Source: Pseudorhodobacter antarcticus
GTDB taxonomy: Bacteria; Pseudomonadota; Alphaproteobacteria; Rhodobacterales; Rhodobacteraceae
DNA length: 25,758 bases
Assembly: GCA_945897655.1 (NCBI GenBank)
Contig: CAMDHB010000007.1
Coordinates: forward strand, 1 to 25,758
Direction: 5' to 3'
Shown: one piece after another, positions 7,387-15,351 of the stretch
How positions within the stretch are numbered: the stretch's first letter is position 1
Layout of the letters: each line of letters begins with the position of its first letter
Notes under the pieces: generated by a model
Told to the model about the DNA's origin: nothing
The model's database searches: none
The model's input: only the letters and a program-made list of their open reading frames with translations
Position numbers and translations under genes: made by a program

Positions 7387-7860
7387 TCACCCCTCCACCG
7401 CCACCCAAATCTCATACCCGCCTTCACCACTCATCCCGTCAAACTCGGGCGGGTAATACTCCAGCGACGCACCAGGACGGGGGCGGAACTGGGGCCGTGT
7501 CAGCCAGTCGCCAAAAATCTCGCCCCAGGCGGCGGACATGGTCGAGATGTGACCCTTGGTCACGAACCTTGCATAGGCCCCAACAATCGTCGTCGACCCA
7601 AAACCCGCAGGCAGCGCCGCCCCCACAGGCACCTCTTGCCCGCACATATAGTCAAACCTCCCGCCATCCTCGCTGTAGTTGAACACCAGCCCGTAATAAT
7701 CCCCCGGCACAGCGCCATCCACCCGCAGACCAACCTCGTTATAGGCCGCCCATTGCTCCGGGATCCCGGCACGGGTCTGCATGTCATACCTTTGCACCGG
7801 TCCCGCGAAATGGCGGGTCGGCATCACGTCGATCCGGGGTGTGTCAAGCAGCTTGGGCAT
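7387..7860 (-). CDS. GyrI-like / AraC effector-binding domain protein
   Basis: A 157-residue stand-alone protein of the SOUL/GyrI-like small-molecule-binding fold. Recognisable parts are the first strand MPTRHFAGPVQRY, the YYGLVFNYSEDGGRFDYMCGQEV segment near the middle, AYARFVTKGHIS, and a C-terminal EYYPPEFDG...YEIWVAVEG, the usual ending of these domains (an acidic residue, then YEIWVPV). Family members bind hydrophobic cations or act as drug sensors or gyrase inhibitors. Here no DNA-binding domain is attached. The ATG at the MPKLLDTPRIDV start is preferred because the open frame upstream has no family-like sequence. Confidence 0.8.
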   Translation of the reverse strand: MPKLLDTPRIDVMPTRHFAGPVQRYDMQTRAGIPEQWAAYNEVGLRVDGAVPGDYYGLVFNYSEDGGRFDYMCGQEVPVGAALPAGFGSTTIVGAYARFVTKGHISTMSAAWGEIFGDWLTRPQFRPRPGASLEYYPPEFDGMSGEGGYEIWVAVEG

Positions 7861-7943
7861 GTGAAACCTCGGTTCTGCGGCAATGCACGCATTATGCCCC
7901 ACCTGCAGGGCGCTGTCCTGACCGCAATTGATCCCGGAACCAA

Positions 7944-7977
7944 TTTGTCGCGCCAAACGTGGCGTCCCTGCGACAAA
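7944..7977. promoter_or_regulatory. Inverted repeat upstream of etfB
   Basis: TTTGTCGC and GCGACAAA, an exact 8-base inverted repeat, flank a smaller GCC/GGC pair around AAACGT. The centre is about 110 bases before the etfB ATG, in the gap between etfB and the divergent GyrI-like gene. It could be a regulator operator or an mRNA leader hairpin. Nothing in the sequence decides which. Confidence 0.35.
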
Positions 7978-8071
7978 GCCTGTCGATTTTGGTCTGTCAC
8001 GCCGCGCCCCAACAGTTTATGACGCGGGCAATGGTTTGAAACGGCCCTTGGGCCCGGTCATGGAGTTTGCG

Positions 8072-8833
8072 ATGAAGGTCGTGGTGCCCGTCAAGCGTGT
8101 GATCGACTATAACGTGAAGGTTCGCGTCAAAGCGGATGGCACGGGCGTCGATCTGGCGAATGTGAAGATGTCGATGAACCCCTTTGACGAGATCGCCGTG
8201 GAAGAGGCGATCCGGCTGAAGGAAAAAGGCATCGTCACCGAAATCATCGTGGTGTCGATTGGCGTCAAGCAGTGCCAGGAAACCCTGCGCACCGCCCTTG
8301 CAATGGGCGCTGACCGCGCGATCCTGATCGAAGCCGCTGCCGATACCTCGGTTGATATCGAGCCCTTGGCCGTCGCCAAACTGCTGGCCGCTGTGGTCAA
8401 GGATGAGGCCCCCGGTCTGGTCCTGTGCGGCAAGCAGGCGATCGACAATGACATGAACGCTACGGGCCAGATGCTGGCCGCGTTGCTGGGTTGGAGCCAA
8501 GCTACCTTCGTGTCCGAACTGGCGGTCGAGGGCGGCAATGCGGTTGTTACGCGCGAGGTTGACGGCGGTTTGCAGCGTATCAGCGTCAAGATGCCCGCCA
8601 TCGTGACCGTCGATCTGCGCCTGAACGACCCGCGCTATGCCAGCCTGCCCAACATCATGAAGGCCAAGGCCAAGCCGATGGCGATGAAGACCCCCGCCGA
8701 TTATGGCGTGGATGTTGCCCCCCGTCTGGCGGTGCTGAAGACAGTGGAACCCGCAGGCCGCAAGGCCGGGGTCAAGGTTGGCTCGGTTGCCGAGCTGATC
8801 GCGAAATTGCGTGATGAAGCGGGGGTAATCTGA
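8072..8833 (+). CDS. etfB: Electron transfer flavoprotein, beta subunit
   Basis: A 253-residue beta subunit of the FAD/AMP heterodimer that takes electrons from acyl-CoA and dimethylglycine-type dehydrogenases and hands them to ETF-ubiquinone oxidoreductase. It begins MKVVVPVKRVIDYNVKVRVK. AMP-contacting and recognition sequences are present (VKMSMNPFDEIAVEEA, then CGKQAIDNDMNATGQMLAALLGW), and the recognition-loop segment DLRLNDPRYASLPNIMKAK, which docks on dehydrogenases, is intact. GGAG 6 nt upstream selects this ATG over an upstream in-frame one. A single base separates it from etfA, the usual order. Confidence 0.97.
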   Translation: MKVVVPVKRVIDYNVKVRVKADGTGVDLANVKMSMNPFDEIAVEEAIRLKEKGIVTEIIVVSIGVKQCQETLRTALAMGADRAILIEAAADTSVDIEPLAVAKLLAAVVKDEAPGLVLCGKQAIDNDMNATGQMLAALLGWSQATFVSELAVEGGNAVVTREVDGGLQRISVKMPAIVTVDLRLNDPRYASLPNIMKAKAKPMAMKTPADYGVDVAPRLAVLKTVEPAGRKAGVKVGSVAELIAKLRDEAGVI

Positions 8834-8834
8834 C

Positions 8835-9761
8835 ATGGCCGTTCTGTTGATTGCGGATGTGAACGAGGGCGCTTTGGCGACCGATCAGGTGGCCAAGGCT
8901 CTGGCTGGCGTCGCCAGTTTGGGCGAAGTGCATGTGCTGATCGCAGGCACGGGCGGCGATGCAGCGGCTGCCGAGGCGGCCACCCTGCAAGGCGTGTCCA
9001 AGGTGCTGTTCGCCGATGACCACGCCTACTGCCACGGCATGGGCGAATCGACCGCTGCCTTGGTGGCGGGTTTGGCTGGTGGCTACAGCCACATCACGGG
9101 CGCTGCGACGGCGTTCAACAAGAACGTGCTGCCGCGTGTCGCCGCCCTGCTGGACGTGATGGTGATGTCCGATGTGACCGCCGTTATTGACGCTGATACC
9201 TTTGAACGCCCGATCTATGCCGGTAACGCCGTGCAGACCGTGAAATCGTCCGACGCCAAGAAGGTGTTCTCGGTCCGCACCGCTGGCTTTACCGCCGTCG
9301 GTGCAGGCAATTCGGCCCCGGTCGAGAAAATCGGCGGCCCGGGCGAAGCAGGTCTGTCGGCTTGGGTTGAGGACCGCGTGGCCTCCTCCGACCGCCCCGA
9401 ACTGACCAGCGCCGGTGTCGTGGTGTCGGGCGGCCGTGGTGTCGGCTCCAAGGACAGTTTCCACCTGATCGAAGGTCTGGCCGACAAGTTGAACGCCGCC
9501 GTCGGTGCCTCTCGCGCCGCCGTGGACAGTGGCTATGCCCCTAACGACTGGCAGGTTGGCCAGACCGGCAAGGTCGTGGCGCCGAACCTGTATGTCGCCG
9601 TCGGGATTTCCGGTGCCATCCAGCATCTGGCCGGCATGAAGGACAGCAAGGTCATCGTCGCGATCAACAAGGACGAAGAGGCGCCGATTTTTCAGGTGGC
9701 CGATTACGGCCTTGTTGCCGACCTCTTCACCGCCGTGCCCGAGATGATCGAGAAACTGTAA
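8835..9761 (+). CDS. etfA: Electron transfer flavoprotein, alpha subunit
   Basis: A 308-residue alpha subunit. The C-terminal FAD domain is complete: SGGRGVGSKDSFHLIEGLAD, then AVGASRAAVDSGYAPNDWQVGQTGK, VAPNLYVAVGISGAIQHLAGM, and VIVAINKDEEAPIFQVADYGLVADLF, all highly conserved in EtfA. It works with EtfB in the cytoplasm to feed electrons from fatty-acid and amino-acid oxidation into the quinone pool. Transcription of the pair probably ends at the strong inverted repeat just after the stop codon. Confidence 0.97.
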   Translation: MAVLLIADVNEGALATDQVAKALAGVASLGEVHVLIAGTGGDAAAAEAATLQGVSKVLFADDHAYCHGMGESTAALVAGLAGGYSHITGAATAFNKNVLPRVAALLDVMVMSDVTAVIDADTFERPIYAGNAVQTVKSSDAKKVFSVRTAGFTAVGAGNSAPVEKIGGPGEAGLSAWVEDRVASSDRPELTSAGVVVSGGRGVGSKDSFHLIEGLADKLNAAVGASRAAVDSGYAPNDWQVGQTGKVVAPNLYVAVGISGAIQHLAGMKDSKVIVAINKDEEAPIFQVADYGLVADLFTAVPEMIEKL

Positions 9762-9769
9762 CGCACCCG

Positions 9770-9796
9770 CACCCTGCCCGTGACCCGGGCAGGGTG
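9770..9796. terminator. Bidirectional terminator-like inverted repeat after etfA
   Basis: CACCCTGCCCG and CGGGCAGGGTG form a perfect 11-bp stem around TGACC. It lies midway between the converging etfA and DUF6473-like stop codons, 8 bases from each. There is no T-run on either side, as often in high-GC alphaproteobacteria. Confidence 0.75.
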
Positions 9797-9804
9797 GCTC
9801 CCCT

Positions 9805-10635
9805 TCACTTCAAGATGTCATCCAGCGCCGCCACCACCTTGGCCGCCACATCCCGGTGAACCGACGGCCCCGGCAGCGCCGCCGCAGCCAGTGCCTCCAG
9901 CGCGGCAAAGGCCATTCCCTCCAGCGAGTTCATCCGCGCATGGGCCGAGGCAACAGCCTCGACAAACCCGCCCGCCTTGGGCGTCACCGCCGCCACCATC
10001 GCCCGGTCCACCAGAACAGGCTCCCCCTGCAACGGCTGCCTTTGCCCCTTGGCCAGCGGCGGCGTATCCGCCATCCACAACAGCACCGTCCGCTTCGGCA
10101 ACCGCCCCAGCAACTCGCCCATCCGCTCCACCCAGATGCGGCGCAACTCCTCGGCCACCAGCTCAAACCGCTCCTTCGAATTGGCTTCCAATGAGGTGAG
10201 CATGTGGCGGGTAAAGTGGTATTCGGTGAAATCCACATCCCGAAATAGCGTCTTCAGCAGCGGTGTCGCCGCAATGAAGCGGTCATTCCGCCGCGGATGC
10301 ACCGTGTAATAGCGGTTCGACATGTTGACCGCCCCCACAATCTGCAACACCACGGCTTCGGCATTGCAGGCAATCTCGGCCACCGCGGGTTCGGACAGAT
10401 AGACATCCAACCCCGCATTCACGCAGCCCAGATTGACCGACGCATAGCCAATCTCATCCTCCACCAGATCGGGAAACGGGTCCGGCACATATTTGCCATA
10501 GGTCTCCGTCCCCCCCAGAAACGCAATATACGGCCGGTCCAAAGACCGCCTCGGCCCCCGGAACATCAGCCGCGACGTGCCATATGTGCATGGAAAATAG
10601 TCCAGGGCCCCTTCGCCCGGAAAAGCATATGCCAT
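9805..10635 (-). CDS. DUF6473-like conserved protein
   Basis: A 276-residue protein beginning MAYAFPGEGALDYFPCTYGT, with FRGPRRSLDRPYIAFLGGTETYGKYV close behind. I recall this pattern from a Rhodobacterales-restricted family (DUF6473) of unknown function. The opening FLGGTETYGK, the N-x-G turn in VNLGCVNAGLDVYL, and the later LLWMADTPPL give it the look of an SGNH-hydrolase or sulfotransferase-like alpha/beta fold, but no certain catalytic triad can be assigned. No signal peptide or membrane segment is visible. It converges with etfA. The 91-base gap to the MOSC gene upstream makes cotranscription uncertain. Confidence 0.75.
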   Translation of the reverse strand: MAYAFPGEGALDYFPCTYGTSRLMFRGPRRSLDRPYIAFLGGTETYGKYVPDPFPDLVEDEIGYASVNLGCVNAGLDVYLSEPAVAEIACNAEAVVLQIVGAVNMSNRYYTVHPRRNDRFIAATPLLKTLFRDVDFTEYHFTRHMLTSLEANSKERFELVAEELRRIWVERMGELLGRLPKRTVLLWMADTPPLAKGQRQPLQGEPVLVDRAMVAAVTPKAGGFVEAVASAHARMNSLEGMAFAALEALAAAALPGPSVHRDVAAKVVAALDDILK

Positions 10636-10726
10636 TCAACCCACCCAAGTTCAGTTCACACTACCCAAGGGTCAGGCTGCCTGACGCACCTTTCCAAAAG
10701 ACTAACACGCGACTTCGCCGCAAATC

Positions 10727-11284
10727 TTAAGCGTTTCGCAACACCTGCAACCGGTCCGACAGCGTCACCTCGCCGTCCTGTTCAACCGAACACAACACCC
10801 CGCGCAGCCGCAGCGCCTCATGCCCCGGCGCATCCATAAACGCCCGCGCATCGGCACCGTAGCGCACCTTCCACTTGGCACAGCCCGCGTTGAACTCATC
10901 CGACACCCGCAGAACTGCCGTCCCCGCCTGCACCAGCGTGCCCACCGGCAAGTTGGCCAACCCGCAATCCAGATCCGCCACAATCGGGTCGCCCGGATGC
11001 GGCGTTCCCACCCTGTCGCGCCAGACCAGATCCATCACCCGAACCGGCAGGATCGACACCTGTATTCGCGGGTCCGGGCTGCCATCGGCCAGCCGCAACC
11101 ACGGCTCAGTCGCCCACCGTTCGCCCGGTATGCCACCCGCCTTGGTCATCACGATCCGGTCAGGAAACGCCCGCTCCCCCCGCCCGGGCCGCAGGCACAG
11201 GCTGTCAATCGGCGCATCCGTCTTGGGGGCCGCCAGAATATCCGGCAGGGCGGCCATCAACTCCGCCATCGTGACCGGCATCAT
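10727..11284 (-). CDS. MOSC domain-containing protein
   Basis: A 185-residue protein matching the MOSC fold, a beta-barrel domain shared with molybdenum-cofactor sulfurase C-termini. Visible features are the early SLCLRPGRGERAFPDRIVM, the PGERWATEPWLRLADG segment, IQVSILPVRVMDLVW, and the conserved cysteine in DEFNAGCAKWKVRYG. MOSC proteins are thought to bind sulfur or molybdopterin and act in metal-sulfur chemistry, but the reaction of this stand-alone type is not known. Its first ATG overlaps the stop of the lytic transglycosylase gene as ATGA. A second ATG follows at once and would serve equally. After the stop a weak GCGGC/GTCGC hairpin precedes GTGTTAGTCTTTT, a possible terminator. Confidence 0.8.
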   Translation of the reverse strand: MMPVTMAELMAALPDILAAPKTDAPIDSLCLRPGRGERAFPDRIVMTKAGGIPGERWATEPWLRLADGSPDPRIQVSILPVRVMDLVWRDRVGTPHPGDPIVADLDCGLANLPVGTLVQAGTAVLRVSDEFNAGCAKWKVRYGADARAFMDAPGHEALRLRGVLCSVEQDGEVTLSDRLQVLRNA

Positions 11285-12447
11285 AGCGCGTCCAACAATG
11301 CTTGGGTGGGCCAGCCATCGGCGGGCAATCCCAACCGCTGTTGCTCCAACTGCACCGCCCGGCGCGTCCCGGCCCCGATGATCCCGTCAATCTTGCCCAC
11401 ATCATACCCCATCGCCGCCAGCTTTTCCTGCAACGCCTTCGCCGCCTCCAATGACAGCGCCGGATCAGGCTCGCCTGCATTATAAGGCGGCGCCCCCTCA
11501 ATCCGTGTGGCGAAATAGGCAGCGGTGGTCACATAGACGAAGCTCTTGTTCCAATTGAACAAAACCTTGTAGTTCGGATAAACGATGAACGCCGGCCCCT
11601 TCCGCCCCTGCGGCAACAGCAGCGACGCAGGCAGGTTTGCCAGCCGCCCCTCTCGCGGCTCCACCCCCATCGAGGCCCACTCCCGCCCCGTCAACTCGGT
11701 GTCCAGCCCAGTCTTGGACCAGTCCAGCCCGGCGGGCACCGTCACCTCCTGCATCCAAGGCTCATTCGCCCGCCAGCCATGAAACTGCAACATATGCGAG
11801 GCCGACAGAATGGCGTCCGGAGCGCTGGTTTTCAGCGTCAGATGCCCGTCGCCGTCTCCATCCACGCCCCGCTCCAGAATATCCGCAGGCAACATCTGCA
11901 CCTGCCCGATCTCACCCGCCCACGCGCCCTTGGTCGTGGCCGGGTCCAGATCGCCCCGCGCCGTCAGGGCAATCCCGGCCAGGATCTGCGGCTGAAACAA
12001 CTCCGGCCGCCGGCAATCATGCCCCAGCGTCAGCAGCGCATTGCGGGTGTTGAAATCGCCCTGCACCTGACCAAAATCCGTCTCGAACGCCCAGAACGCC
12101 AGAATGATCCCGCGTGGCGTGCCATACCGGTCCGCTGCCGCCCTGAAACTGGAATCGAACTTCTGCGAATTGCTAGCCGCCCCCTGAATCCGGTTCTTGC
12201 TGATCAGACTTTGCGAAAACTCCAGAAATGTCTTGCGGAAAATTCCCTGCGCCCGGTCCGCCTTGATCACCGCCGCATCCCGCTCTGCCCCGGACATGAA
12301 GGCGTCAATCGCGCGGCGTGGCAGGCCTTGCGCTGCCGCTTCCTCCGACATCGCATTCAGAAACGCATTGAAATCACCGCCGCAGGGCGCAGACAGGGCC
12401 GGACTGGCCATAAGACCAAACATCACGGCAATCGTGGGCAAACGCAT
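11281..12447 (-). CDS. Lytic murein transglycosylase (MltB-like) with peptidoglycan-binding domain
   Basis: A 388-residue periplasmic enzyme that cleaves peptidoglycan between MurNAc and GlcNAc with formation of a 1,6-anhydro end. A signal peptide occupies residues 1-20 (cleavage after SPALSA). The SLT_2/MltB-type catalytic domain spans about 25-320. The catalytic glutamate is Glu122 in ILAFWAFETDFGQVQG, followed by the typical TRNALLTLGHDCRRPELF and GAWAGEIGQVQMLPADILE. A peptidoglycan-binding domain at about 330-388 (ALQEKLAAMGYDVGKIDGIIG, then GTRRAVQLEQQRLGLPADG) ends the protein. The following MOSC gene overlaps its stop. The start is supported by the signal peptide. Confidence 0.93.
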   Translation of the reverse strand: MRLPTIAVMFGLMASPALSAPCGGDFNAFLNAMSEEAAAQGLPRRAIDAFMSGAERDAAVIKADRAQGIFRKTFLEFSQSLISKNRIQGAASNSQKFDSSFRAAADRYGTPRGIILAFWAFETDFGQVQGDFNTRNALLTLGHDCRRPELFQPQILAGIALTARGDLDPATTKGAWAGEIGQVQMLPADILERGVDGDGDGHLTLKTSAPDAILSASHMLQFHGWRANEPWMQEVTVPAGLDWSKTGLDTELTGREWASMGVEPREGRLANLPASLLLPQGRKGPAFIVYPNYKVLFNWNKSFVYVTTAAYFATRIEGAPPYNAGEPDPALSLEAAKALQEKLAAMGYDVGKIDGIIGAGTRRAVQLEQQRLGLPADGWPTQALLDAL

Positions 12448-12532
12448 GGAACACTCCCGTTACACTTCCCCCACCCTATCGCATAACCCAAACAATTTGA
12501 CTAAAATTTCGCTTCATTCTGGTCCAAAAACT

Positions 12533-12621
12533 CCACGGGGGCGGACCTGGTGGTTCCTTGGAACCAGCAGGTCCCGGGGGTGTGAAACCCCCGGGTGGCC
12601 TGTCCACCAGCGTCACCGTGG
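12533..12621. other. Dense hairpin element between divergent genes
   Basis: This 89-base stretch can fold in two ways. Local hairpins: GGACCTG/CAGGTCC enclosing TGGTTC/GAACCA (12543-12574); CCCGGGGGT-GTGAA-ACCCCCGGG (12573-12595); GGTGG/CCACC (12594-12608). Alternative long-range pairs: CCACGG (12533-12538) with CCGTGG (12616-12621), and CTGGTGG (12547-12553) with CCACCAG (12604-12610), which would exclude the first hairpin. It lies between the start codons of the transglycosylase gene (minus) and the hypothetical gene (plus), inside a 269-base gap, so it may be in a 5' leader. No second copy exists in the window. Confidence 0.6.
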
Positions 12622-12716
12622 CCAATGCGCCACGCCGTATTCGCAAAAAGATCATCCTTCTGTGTTAACTTGAAGTTTGGTTTGTGCAGCGCAAACTGTG
12701 TGCAGGTGAGGGTGTA

Positions 12717-13067
12717 ATGCTGAATTTTCTGTCAAAAGAAGTCCGCGACGGGCTGGAACAGGCCCGCAAATCCGAACAGCGCCGCAAGTCCCGCCTGCGC
12801 GTCCAGGTGGGTCAGGCGGTGTTTCCCGTCCTGCGCTTTTGGCATGATGGCATGGTTCTGGACGCGAAACTGACCCCGCAACTGCGCGGTCTGGTGGATG
12901 TCTACGACGGTGCACGCCATATATTTCAATGCCTTATCGTCGCTTCCGTGGCCGAGGGGGATGAGTTGGTTTGTGAATTCAAACGCTCCACAATGGTCAA
13001 CGAACGCCCCCCGTTGGACTTCTGGCGCGACGAAAACGCACCCATAGGCTACCTCACTAAGGCCTGA
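12717..13067 (+). CDS. Conserved hypothetical protein, possibly PilZ-like
   Basis: A 116-residue soluble, highly charged protein that I do not recognise with certainty. The N-terminal helix is very basic (SKEVRDGLEQARKSEQRRKSR). It is followed by beta-strand-rich sequence RLRVQVGQAVFPVLRFWHDG, LRGLVDVYDG and HIFQCLIVAS, a pattern that recalls PilZ-type barrels, though the RxxxR...D/NxSxxG signature is not evident. The ending RPPLDFWRDENAPIGYL looks like a conserved tail. AGGTGAGG 7 nt before this ATG favours it over an in-frame ATG 33 bases upstream. Its last 11 bases overlap the 3' end of the converging L,D-transpeptidase gene. Confidence 0.7.
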   Translation: MLNFLSKEVRDGLEQARKSEQRRKSRLRVQVGQAVFPVLRFWHDGMVLDAKLTPQLRGLVDVYDGARHIFQCLIVASVAEGDELVCEFKRSTMVNERPPLDFWRDENAPIGYLTKA

Positions 13068-13587
13068 CCTCAACCACCGTCCCCAGTTCGGTTGCCGCGA
13101 AAATTTCGCGAATCGCAGCGTTGCTGACGGCGATGCACCCCGCCGTCCAATCGCCCATGATCTGCGCCTCATCAGGCATGGCATTGGGCTGCCCGTGAAT
13201 AATGATATCCCCGCCCGGATCATAGCCGCCCGCCTTGGCCCGTGCGCGATCTTCCGCCTGCGGATAGTCCAGCCCCAGTGACAGGGTAAAGGCGCTGCCG
13301 GGGTTCTTGCGGTCAATCCGGAAAAGCCCTTCCGGCGTGCGCCCGTCGCCCTCACGCAACTTGTCGCCCTCGGGGCTGAACCCCAGCGCGATGGGATAGC
13401 TGCGCTGCGCAACCGTGCCGTCATAGACCGTCATGCGCCGCGCCGATTTTTCAACCACAATCCGGCTGACCGAGGCCAACCCACCCTCGGGCACCGGCTC
13501 CACCGGTTTCAGCCAGAACATCAGCGCGGCCGCCGTCACCACCGCCAGCAGGGCGATCAGGGATAACAGCCGCGCCCACCCGGTCAT
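13057..13587 (-). CDS. L,D-transpeptidase (YkuD-type) family protein
   Basis: A 176-residue membrane-anchored enzyme with one N-terminal hydrophobic helix (residues 7-25). The YkuD/ErfK catalytic domain follows: IVVEKSARRMTVYDG, then GDGRTPEGLFRID, then the active site, with His131-Gly132 in IIIHGQPN and Cys151 in DWTAGCIAVSN. Cys151 is the acylated nucleophile. Such enzymes make 3-3 crosslinks in peptidoglycan or attach proteins to it. Small YafK-like members such as this can also hydrolyse such bonds, so the exact reaction is open. Its ATG overlaps the stop of the C-S lyase gene as ATGA, so translation is probably coupled. Confidence 0.9.
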   Translation of the reverse strand: MTGWARLLSLIALLAVVTAAALMFWLKPVEPVPEGGLASVSRIVVEKSARRMTVYDGTVAQRSYPIALGFSPEGDKLREGDGRTPEGLFRIDRKNPGSAFTLSLGLDYPQAEDRARAKAGGYDPGGDIIIHGQPNAMPDEAQIMGDWTAGCIAVSNAAIREIFAATELGTVVEVRP

Positions 13588-14744
13588 TGCAGATCGGAAA
13601 ACGCCGCCTGCAGCCGCGCCACCGCCTCAACCACCTGCGCGCGCGGCAGGGCCAGGTTGAACCGCAGATAGCTTTCCCCCCCCTTGCCGAACGGCGCCCC
13701 GTGGTTCACCGCAATCCGTGCACCCTTCTCCACCCGACCGGTAAACTCGGCCACCGTCATGCCAGTGCCCGCGAAATCGACCCAAGCGAGGTAAGTTGCC
13801 TGCAGCGGCAACGACTTGACCCCCGGAATCGCATTCACCCCCGCATCAAACACCCGGCGGTTTTCATCCAGATAGGCGACCAAGGCATCGACCCATGCCG
13901 CACCTTCGGGGCTATAGGCCGCCGTCGCCATGAACATTCCGAACGAATTGGGCGAAATTCCCATCTTCATCATCGAATTCGCAAACCTGGCCCGCAACTC
14001 CGGATCATGAATGATCACATTGCCAATATGCGCCCCCGCGATGTTGAAGGTCTTGGTCGTGGCCGTCATCATCACAACCCGCTCGGCCACATGGGCCATC
14101 ACGGTATGCTTTTGCCCCGGCATCACCAGATCGCTGTGAATCTCATCCGACACCAACACCAGATCGTGCCGTTTGCAGAAATCGGCGACCCCCTTCAACT
14201 CCTCACGGCTCCAGACACGTCCCCCGGGGTTGTGGGGTGAGCACAGGATGAACATCCGCTCCTTGCCGGTCATCAACCCATCCCAGGCCGCAAAATCCAT
14301 CGTCTGCTGGCCATCCTTCACCACCAGCGGGCATTCGGTGACCGACCGCCCCCCCGCCGCAATCACCCGCGCAAAGGCGTGGTACACCGGTGTCGTCAGC
14401 ACCACGGCATCCCCCGGCTCGGTAAAGGCATCCACACACAGCCCCGTCCCGTTCACCAACCCATGCGTGGTGAACACGGCCGCAGGGTCCACATCCCAGC
14501 CATGCCGCGTCTTCATCCACCACTGGATCGCCGCCAGATATTTGCTCTCATCCCCGAAGTATCCGTACAGCCCATGCGCCAGCATCCCCTCCAACGCTGC
14601 CTGCACGCAGGTCGGCGGGCGAAACTCCATATCCGCCACCCACATCGCAATGCCGTCCTTGGCCGGAACGCCAAACATCGGCTCCATCATGTCCCACTTG
14701 ACCGAATGGGTGCCAAAGCGGTTGATCTGCTCGTCAAAGTCCAT
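13584..14744 (-). CDS. patB: PatB/MalY-type C-S lyase (cystathionine beta-lyase family)
   Basis: A 386-residue PLP enzyme of aminotransferase fold type I. It begins MDFDEQINRFGTHSVKWDMM; the motif RFGTHSVKWD with a later MWVADMEF is typical of PatB/MalY. LTTPVYHAF, LCSPHNPGGRVW (168-179), VSDEIHSDL (Asp200) and TATTKTFNIAGAHIGN carry the cofactor contacts, Lys231 being the Schiff-base lysine. Cleavage of cystathionine or related cysteine S-conjugates to a thiol, pyruvate and ammonia is expected. AGGGACGG upstream supports the start. The open frame continues upstream only through the antisense of def. It is divergent from the def operon, 79 bases apart. Confidence 0.9.
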   Translation of the reverse strand: MDFDEQINRFGTHSVKWDMMEPMFGVPAKDGIAMWVADMEFRPPTCVQAALEGMLAHGLYGYFGDESKYLAAIQWWMKTRHGWDVDPAAVFTTHGLVNGTGLCVDAFTEPGDAVVLTTPVYHAFARVIAAGGRSVTECPLVVKDGQQTMDFAAWDGLMTGKERMFILCSPHNPGGRVWSREELKGVADFCKRHDLVLVSDEIHSDLVMPGQKHTVMAHVAERVVMMTATTKTFNIAGAHIGNVIIHDPELRARFANSMMKMGISPNSFGMFMATAAYSPEGAAWVDALVAYLDENRRVFDAGVNAIPGVKSLPLQATYLAWVDFAGTGMTVAEFTGRVEKGARIAVNHGAPFGKGGESYLRFNLALPRAQVVEAVARLQAAFSDLQ

Positions 14745-14823
14745 AGTCCGTCCCTGTCTTTGTTGGGGGTCGGTTGCACCGCCCCTCTTGCACCAAACCC
14801 GCCCGCACCGTAAATCCGCTGAC

Positions 14824-15351
14824 ATGATCCGCCCCATTCTGATCCACCCTGACCCAAGGCTCAAGAAGCTGTGTGATCCCATCCGGGAAATCACGGCTGA
14901 TTTGCGCCGTCTGGCCAGCGACATGCTGGAAACCATGTATGATGCGCCCGGCATTGGGCTTGCGGCACCACAGGTCGGCGTGACCAAACGCCTGATCGTG
15001 ATGGATTGCATGAAGGCGCCCGACACCGCGCGCCCCTTGATCCTGTTCAACCCCGAAATCATCTGGGTGTCCGACACGCTGAACACGTATGAGGAGGGGT
15101 GCCTGTCCATCCCCGAACAATATGCCGATGTCCAGCGCCCGGACCGCGCCACCGTCTCTTGGCTGGATGAAAATGGCGCGTCCCAGGTCGAGACGTTTGA
15201 AGGCATCTGGGCCACCTGCGTTCAGCACGAGATTGACCACCTGAACGGCAAGCTGTTCATTGATTACCTGGGCCTGATGAAACGCCAGTTGATCACCCGC
15301 AAGATGGAAAAGCTGAAGCGCGAACTTGCGCGCGAAGGGCGGAGCGGATGA
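14824..15351 (+). CDS. def: Peptide deformylase (canonical copy)
   Basis: A 175-residue metalloenzyme that removes the formyl group from new proteins. All three motifs are intact: GIGLAAPQ (43-50), EGCLSIP (91-97, metal ligand Cys93) and QHEIDH (134-139, metal ligands His135 and His139, catalytic Glu136). It starts MIRPILIHPDPRLKKLCDPI. Residues 141-175 form the helical C-terminal extension usual in Gram-negative enzymes (type I). It is the first gene of a four-gene run def-def-def-fmt in which each stop codon overlaps the next start as ATGA. This copy is the likely housekeeping enzyme. Confidence 0.97.
   Translation: MIRPILIHPDPRLKKLCDPIREITADLRRLASDMLETMYDAPGIGLAAPQVGVTKRLIVMDCMKAPDTARPLILFNPEIIWVSDTLNTYEEGCLSIPEQYADVQRPDRATVSWLDENGASQVETFEGIWATCVQHEIDHLNGKLFIDYLGLMKRQLITRKMEKLKRELAREGRSG

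Noticed and set aside
13584..13587. The many 4-base ATGA gene overlaps as possible frameshift sites
   Set aside because: They are the usual termination-reinitiation junctions of alphaproteobacterial operons; no slippery sequence is visible at them.
14745..15215. Upstream extension of the C-S lyase frame
   Set aside because: It is antisense to the first def gene; PatB/MalY proteins begin close to the RFGTHSVKWD motif.
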